Position numbers and translations under genes: made by a program. 64,000 bases of DNA, from assembly GCA_003134785.1 (NCBI GenBank), contig PLCN01000002.1, forward strand, positions 248,219-312,218, in the 5' to 3' direction. Under the pieces are notes generated by a model, which did no database searches, was not told the origin of the DNA, and saw only the letters and a list, made by a program, of their open reading frames with translations. This stretch comes from Spartobacteria bacterium (GTDB lineage Bacteria; Verrucomicrobiota; Verrucomicrobiia; Chthoniobacterales; UBA10450). Positions 60,276 through 64,000 of the stretch are shown here, one piece after another (the stretch's first letter is position 1; every line of letters begins with the position of its first letter).

Positions 60276-61106
60276 ATGCCGGCGAACGCTGAAGTCCCAG
60301 TTGCTCTCTCCATCGCCGGATCCGACAGCAGCGCGGGCGCCGGCATCCAGGCGGACCTGAAAACTTTTAGCGCGCTCGGTGTTTACGGATTGACGGCGGT
60401 CACGTGCGTGGTGGCTGAAACACCTGGGCGGGTTTCGAAAATCGAAGCGGTCAGCGCGGCGATGATCACGGCGCAGATCGAGGTCCTGCTCGAAAACTTT
60501 CCGGTCGCCGCGATCAAGACTGGGTTGCTTTTCTCGGGTGAGATTGTGGCGGAAGTGGCCCGGGCGCTTCGTGCCCGCGCCGCGACAGGAAACGCAGCCC
60601 CGCCTCTTGTGATCGATCCGGTGATGGTGGCCACTAGTGGCGATCTTCTCCTGCGCGATGACGCGATCGAAAGTTATGAGCGCGATTTATTTCCGCTGGC
60701 TGCTCTCGTGACCCCGAATTTAGGCGAAGCGGGCCGCTTCTTGGGCGAAGCGATTCAAGATCTCCCGGCTATGCGCGACGCCGGGGCGAAACTGGCGAAA
60801 AAGTATCGAGTCCCGATTCTGCTCAAAGGCGGGCACCTGTTGGGCGAAAATGCCATCGACCTTCTTTTCGTTGAAGGAAATGTCATGGAATTCTCCGCGC
60901 CATTTTCGCGCGGGATCGCCACGCATGGGACCGGGTGCACTTACTCCGCCGCCATCGCCGCCGGCCTGGCAAATCGTCTCTCGCTTGAAGAAGCAGTGCG
61001 CCGCGCAAAAAAATTCGTGACCGCAACAATCGCGCAGCATCGCAGCTGGAAAACGCCGTCAGGAGGAAGTCTGCACGCATTGAACCATTCGCCGACCATT
61101 CCTTGA
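60276..61106 (+). CDS. thiD: Hydroxymethylpyrimidine/phosphomethylpyrimidine kinase
   Basis: The 276 residues match ThiD, a ribokinase-fold enzyme that adds both phosphates to the pyrimidine half of thiamine. Landmarks: '[20 protein letters not shown]' then '[19 protein letters not shown]', '[17 protein letters not shown]', '[13 protein letters not shown]' and '[20 protein letters not shown]' (anion hole and catalytic residue). No other thi gene is beside it. The TGA stop is followed directly by a family C repeat. Confidence 0.95.
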   Translation: MPANAEVPVALSIAGSDSSAGAGIQADLKTFSALGVYGLTAVTCVVAETPGRVSKIEAVSAAMITAQIEVLLENFPVAAIKTGLLFSGEIVAEVARALRARAATGNAAPPLVIDPVMVATSGDLLLRDDAIESYERDLFPLAALVTPNLGEAGRFLGEAIQDLPAMRDAGAKLAKKYRVPILLKGGHLLGENAIDLLFVEGNVMEFSAPFSRGIATHGTGCTYSAAIAAGLANRLSLEEAVRRAKKFVTATIAQHRSWKTPSGGSLHALNHSPTIP

Positions 61107-61107
61107 T

Positions 61108-61168
61108 GGTAGGGCGAGACTCAGTCGAGCCGTTCGAAAATCCCGGCTCGACGGAGTCTCGCCCTACC
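61108..61168. repeat. Intergenic inverted-repeat element (family C, copy 2)
   Basis: GGTAGGGCGAGACTCAGTCG on the left and CGACGGAGTCTCGCCCTACC on the right are inverted copies (19 of 20 paired), with a 20-bp centre. It fits exactly between the convergent thiD and rnc genes and supplies the TAG of rnc. It could act as a two-way terminator. Confidence 0.85.
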
Positions 61169-61883
61169 GCGAAGAGGCTGCGGTTGAATTCTTCTCTGCG
61201 ATTTGCTCCCATCGCTTCTCGCGCATTGCTTCGACCGCGGCAGCCGTCTCCGCTTGCTTCTTACTCCGCCCGGTCCCTTCTCCGAGCGTGATGCCTTCCC
61301 AAACGGCGCGAACCACAAATGTCTTCTCGTGCTCGCGCCCGGTTTGCGAAATCAATTCGTAAGCCGGGCTGCGGGGCGAAATCGCCTGCAGCAATTCCTG
61401 GAGATGACCCTTCGGGTTGATGTCGACCGGCTCCTCCACCAGTTGCGCCAAGTCCGGCGCGGCCTGCGCCAAAATGAAAAGGCGCACCGTGGCGAGGTCG
61501 CTGTCGAGATAGATGGCGCCGATGAGCGCTTCGAATGCATCCGCGAGGGTCGAGTTGCGTTTGCGCCCGCCGCTCGCTTCTTCGCCGCGTCCCATCATCA
61601 GGTAGCTCCCCAGCTCGAGCCTTGCAGCGTGCACGGTCAATCCCTCGCGCGAGACTAAGCGCGATCGAAGCTTCGTCAGTTTCCCCTCGGGCTCGGTCTT
61701 GAAATGCCCGAAAAGCTGTTCGGTGATCACAAGTTGAAGAACCGCGTCGCCCAGAAATTCGAGTCGCTGATTATCGAAATGATGGCGTTGCGTTTCGTGG
61801 CGTAGACTTGGATGCGTCAGCGCTTCCGCCAGCAAAAGCGGATTCCGAAATTTGTAGCCGATGCGGTCTTCGAGCAAATTCAC
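61164..61883 (-). CDS. rnc: Ribonuclease III
   Basis: The 239 residues comprise the RNase III domain with its signature 'QRLEFLGDAVLQLVITEQLF' and second acidic site 'STLADAFEALIGAIYLDSDL', then a double-stranded-RNA binding domain ('PAYELISQTGREHEKTFVVR' to 'SKKQAETAAAVEAM'). It cuts double-stranded RNA, including rRNA precursors. The stop codon (TAG from CTACC) is inside a family C repeat, so the last residues 'NSTAASSR' may be partly repeat-derived. It is on the same strand as the S41 homologue and purD, 67 bp downstream. Confidence 0.96.
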   Translation of the reverse strand: MNLLEDRIGYKFRNPLLLAEALTHPSLRHETQRHHFDNQRLEFLGDAVLQLVITEQLFGHFKTEPEGKLTKLRSRLVSREGLTVHAARLELGSYLMMGRGEEASGGRKRNSTLADAFEALIGAIYLDSDLATVRLFILAQAAPDLAQLVEEPVDINPKGHLQELLQAISPRSPAYELISQTGREHEKTFVVRAVWEGITLGEGTGRSKKQAETAAAVEAMREKRWEQIAEKNSTAASSR

Positions 61884-61950
61884 TGAGAGCGGAAGCCTAC
61901 GCCGCGAAAGCCACTTTTCCAGAGACGGACGGTGTGTCCCGGAAGGACTA

Positions 61951-63069
61951 CTAATGCTTCTGAAAAATCCCGATCGACGTTACCAGATCGAGCGCGCGCT
62001 GGAGCACCGGGTCGTGCACCGTGGCTTTCTCCGGCCCACGATTCCGGCGCTGCGCCGCTTCCATGGCCTCGAGCTCAGGGTTCTTGCCGGAAATGAGCGC
62101 GGCTTCGTTCAAATGCGGCCGCGCATTCTCGAGCACGAACGGCATCATTCCCTTCTCGCGGCTTTGCTGAAAGACTTCGCGCTTTTCCGCGGCCGGCATC
62201 TCCACCGGCACATCCGGTTTCAGCCCGTCCGGAAAAAGCGGACGTCCTTCGGGCAAGACGGCTTCACCCACCGCGATCCGCAGGATTTTTCCACTGGGAA
62301 GTTTGAGGTCGGAATATTCCACTGCGCGTCCCGCCGTCGATTGCCCGATGATCAATGCCCTGTTGTAGAGTCGTACCGCTCCCGCGATCGCTTCCGCCGC
62401 GCCGGCCGTGTCGCCGTCCGTCAGAAGGATAATCAATCCTTGATAGGATGGGTCGCGATCGGAAGTGAAAGTGCGTTCCTGCCGCGCCGTCGTTTTTCGA
62501 AGCGAAAAGAGCGGTTTGCCCTTCGGACAAAAGCGCTTGGCGAACTCTGACGCCGTCGCAAAATCGTTCGTGGCTGGGCTGGCTCTCAGGTCGAGCACGA
62601 GGGCGTCCACCTTCTTGGCTGCAAATGTTTGCAGGTTCGTATCGAGCGCGTCGAGGTCCGGCTTATCGAGCGCGCCCAGCCGCAGATAACCAATGTGGTC
62701 GTCGAGGATCTCGCCGTAAAATGGCGACGCCAGCTCGGATGGCCCAGCCGTGGGAGCGGAGAGCAAAACTACGCCTCGGCCGAGACGCATAAGGATTCCT
62801 TCGAAAGTCGCGCGACTCAGCTCGGTTTCGTTCAACGTTTCCGGTTTGATGTAATTCGTCTTGAGCAGTTGGATCGCTTCCTTCAAATCCGTGGAGTCCA
62901 TCGAATCGACCAGGGACTTGGTCGTCGGCGTGGGTGAAGGTTGCGGCGTCGATGACGGAACCGGTGTCGGCGAAACGCTGGCGGACTTCGCCGGAGTTTG
63001 CGCGGACAAATTCTCCGCAGTACTCCAGGCGAGACAAACGCAAACAAATAGGGAAACGCGCCGGGACAT
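61951..63069 (-). CDS. S41-peptidase-like protein lacking catalytic residues
   Basis: The 372 residues have a signal peptide, a Ser/Pro-rich linker ('SPTPVPSSTPQPSPTPTT'), a helical segment and a C-terminal-processing-protease (S41) core without a clear PDZ domain. 'HIGYLRLGALDKPDLDALDT', 'VDALVLDLRASPATNDF' and 'GLIILLTDGDTAGAAEAIAG' align with the family, but Gly223 stands where the nucleophile Ser lies in the T-A-S-A-S-E motif. The lysine of 'T-x-G-K' is replaced ('STAGRAVEYSDLKL'). The protein is probably a non-proteolytic binder or scaffold in the periplasm. Its ATG overlaps the purD stop (ATGA). Confidence 0.8.
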   Translation of the reverse strand: MSRRVSLFVCVCLAWSTAENLSAQTPAKSASVSPTPVPSSTPQPSPTPTTKSLVDSMDSTDLKEAIQLLKTNYIKPETLNETELSRATFEGILMRLGRGVVLLSAPTAGPSELASPFYGEILDDHIGYLRLGALDKPDLDALDTNLQTFAAKKVDALVLDLRASPATNDFATASEFAKRFCPKGKPLFSLRKTTARQERTFTSDRDPSYQGLIILLTDGDTAGAAEAIAGAVRLYNRALIIGQSTAGRAVEYSDLKLPSGKILRIAVGEAVLPEGRPLFPDGLKPDVPVEMPAAEKREVFQQSREKGMMPFVLENARPHLNEAALISGKNPELEAMEAAQRRNRGPEKATVHDPVLQRALDLVTSIGIFQKH

Positions 63070-64000
63070 CAGAGGCCCACGACCTTAGCCGCAACTGCGC
63101 CAAGAGCAATATCGCGCCGGTACTGGCACCCTTCGAAATCGATGTGCGAAACTGCTTCGTAGGCGAGCGTGCGCGCTGCCGCCACGGTCTCGCCGAGCGC
63201 GCTCACGGCAAGAACTCGACCGCCGGCGGTGACGATCTTTCCGTTTTCCCGACGCGTGCCCGCGTGAAAGATTTGAACGCCCTGAGCGCAGGCCGTCTCC
63301 AGGCCGGTAATTGGTTTTCCGGTTTCGTATTTATTCGGATAACCGCCGGATGCGAGCACTACGGTGACCGCGGCGCGATCATCCCATTCGATGGTCGCGC
63401 GATCCAGGGCGCCGTCGATGGTCGCCTCGAGAAGCTCGAGCAAATCGGATTTCAATCGTGGCAAAATCACCTGCGTCTCGGGATCGCCAAAGCGGCAGTT
63501 GAACTCGAGAACTCGCGGTCCCTTCGGCGTGATCATGAGACCGGGGAAGAGCAACCCGCGAAAGCGCACACCGCTTTCGTTCAAGCCCTTGAGCAAGGGA
63601 CGCATGACCTCGCGATCGAACTGTGCCTCGAGTTCGGGGCTGAAATTATTCGCGGGACTGAACGCGCCCATTCCTCCGGTATTTGGGCCCGTGTCGCCAT
63701 CGTAGGCGCGCTTGTGATCGCGAGCTGTCGCGAGCATCCGATAATTTTTTCCGTCCACCAGCGCATGGAGCGAGCATTCCGCGCCGGTCAGGCATTCTTC
63801 AATCAGGAGGCGCGCGCCCGCCTCGCCGAACCGCCGCTCGTTCATCATTGAATCGATGGCGGCTCGCGCTGCCAACGCATCCTGCGCAATGATCACGCCC
63901 TTACCCAGCGCCAGACCATCAGCCTTGATCACGACGGGAAATCGCGACTCGTTCACGAAGGCAAATGCCGCCTCGATCTTTTCGAAAGCCGCGCCGCGCG
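63069..64000 (-). CDS. purD: Phosphoribosylamine-glycine ligase (5' end outside window)
   Basis: About 310 C-terminal residues are present; the frame stays open to the right edge of the window. ATP-grasp features are clear: 'RFPVVIKADGLALGKGVIIA', 'LLIEECLTGAECSLHALVDG', 'DGDTGPNTGGMGAFSPA' and the magnesium site 'VLEFNCRFGDPETQVILPRL', then the C-terminal domain 'VVLASGGYPNKYETGKPI'. The enzyme makes glycinamide ribonucleotide in purine synthesis. The stop overlaps the start of the S41-like gene, an odd operon partner for a purine enzyme. Confidence 0.97.
   Translation of the reverse strand, partial: RGAAFEKIEAAFAFVNESRFPVVIKADGLALGKGVIIAQDALAARAAIDSMMNERRFGEAGARLLIEECLTGAECSLHALVDGKNYRMLATARDHKRAYDGDTGPNTGGMGAFSPANNFSPELEAQFDREVMRPLLKGLNESGVRFRGLLFPGLMITPKGPRVLEFNCRFGDPETQVILPRLKSDLLELLEATIDGALDRATIEWDDRAAVTVVLASGGYPNKYETGKPITGLETACAQGVQIFHAGTRRENGKIVTAGGRVLAVSALGETVAAARTLAYEAVSHIDFEGCQYRRDIALGAVAAKVVGL

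Noticed and set aside
1-64000. tRNA, rRNA and prophage or integrase genes
   Set aside because: No cloverleaf-like T-loop sequence with matching arms, no rRNA core words and no phage, integrase or transposase proteins were seen in either strand.

Overview
The window reads as one stretch of a GC-rich (about 60 percent by eye) Gram-negative bacterial chromosome: outer-membrane barrel, lipoboxes, periplasmic Cu/Zn superoxide dismutase, class A penicillin-binding protein. Several traits point to the Verrucomicrobia, probably a Chthoniobacterales ('Candidatus Udaeobacter'-like) soil lineage: Thr-Pro linkers followed by a C-terminal module built around 'IRAIGPSL', the form of the omega subunit and EF-P, and very many inverted-repeat elements between genes. 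This assignment is inference. I saw no rRNA, tRNA, CRISPR array, transposase or phage gene.

Layout. 1-3.2 kb: end of a MacB-like permease, a membrane protein, OsmC, HflX. 3.3-10.5 kb: a signalling block with a cupredoxin-like secreted protein, a CusS-like histidine kinase, an outer-membrane barrel, an OmpR-type regulator, a second CusS-like kinase and a secreted His/Asp-rich protein. The same 22-bp palindrome lies in front of the regulator and of the His/Asp-rich gene. 10.5-20.7 kb: SAM methyltransferase, PBP1, two glycosyltransferases, arabinose-5-phosphate isomerase, EF-P, a membrane HExxH protein and a 3D-domain lipoprotein. 21-29.6 kb: kbl, then a cluster that looks like a route to an unknown amide-bonded metabolite: a possible permuted ATP-grasp protein, M29 aminopeptidase, YbdK-type carboxylate-amine ligase, ATP-grasp ligase and two divergent alpha/beta-hydrolase esterases, one frameshifted.

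29.7-40.6 kb: accA, a LysM protein with a degenerate L,D-transpeptidase-like domain, small conserved genes, a 1244-residue secreted beta-propeller protein, an AsmA-like protein and endonuclease IV, whose 5' end is overlapped by a repeat. 40.7-50.7 kb: S9 peptidase, SRPBCC protein, amidohydrolase, an 'FPD' repeat protein, small envelope proteins, a rhodanese/SufE sulfur-transfer pair, and rpoZ with an unknown partner. 50.7-64 kb: carB, cyclophilin, N-carbamoylputrescine amidase, sodC, a YhaM-like HD exonuclease, VOC protein, a TauE/USP operon, ferredoxin, thiD, rnc, an S41 homologue that has lost its catalytic residues, and purD running off the right edge.

Two themes recur. Families of inverted repeats occupy many gene junctions and in several places supply stop codons. 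Several enzymes lack a textbook catalytic residue: PBP1 has Thr for Ser, the S41 homologue has Gly for Ser, the L,D-transpeptidase-like domain has no Cys, and EF-P has Asn at the loop tip.
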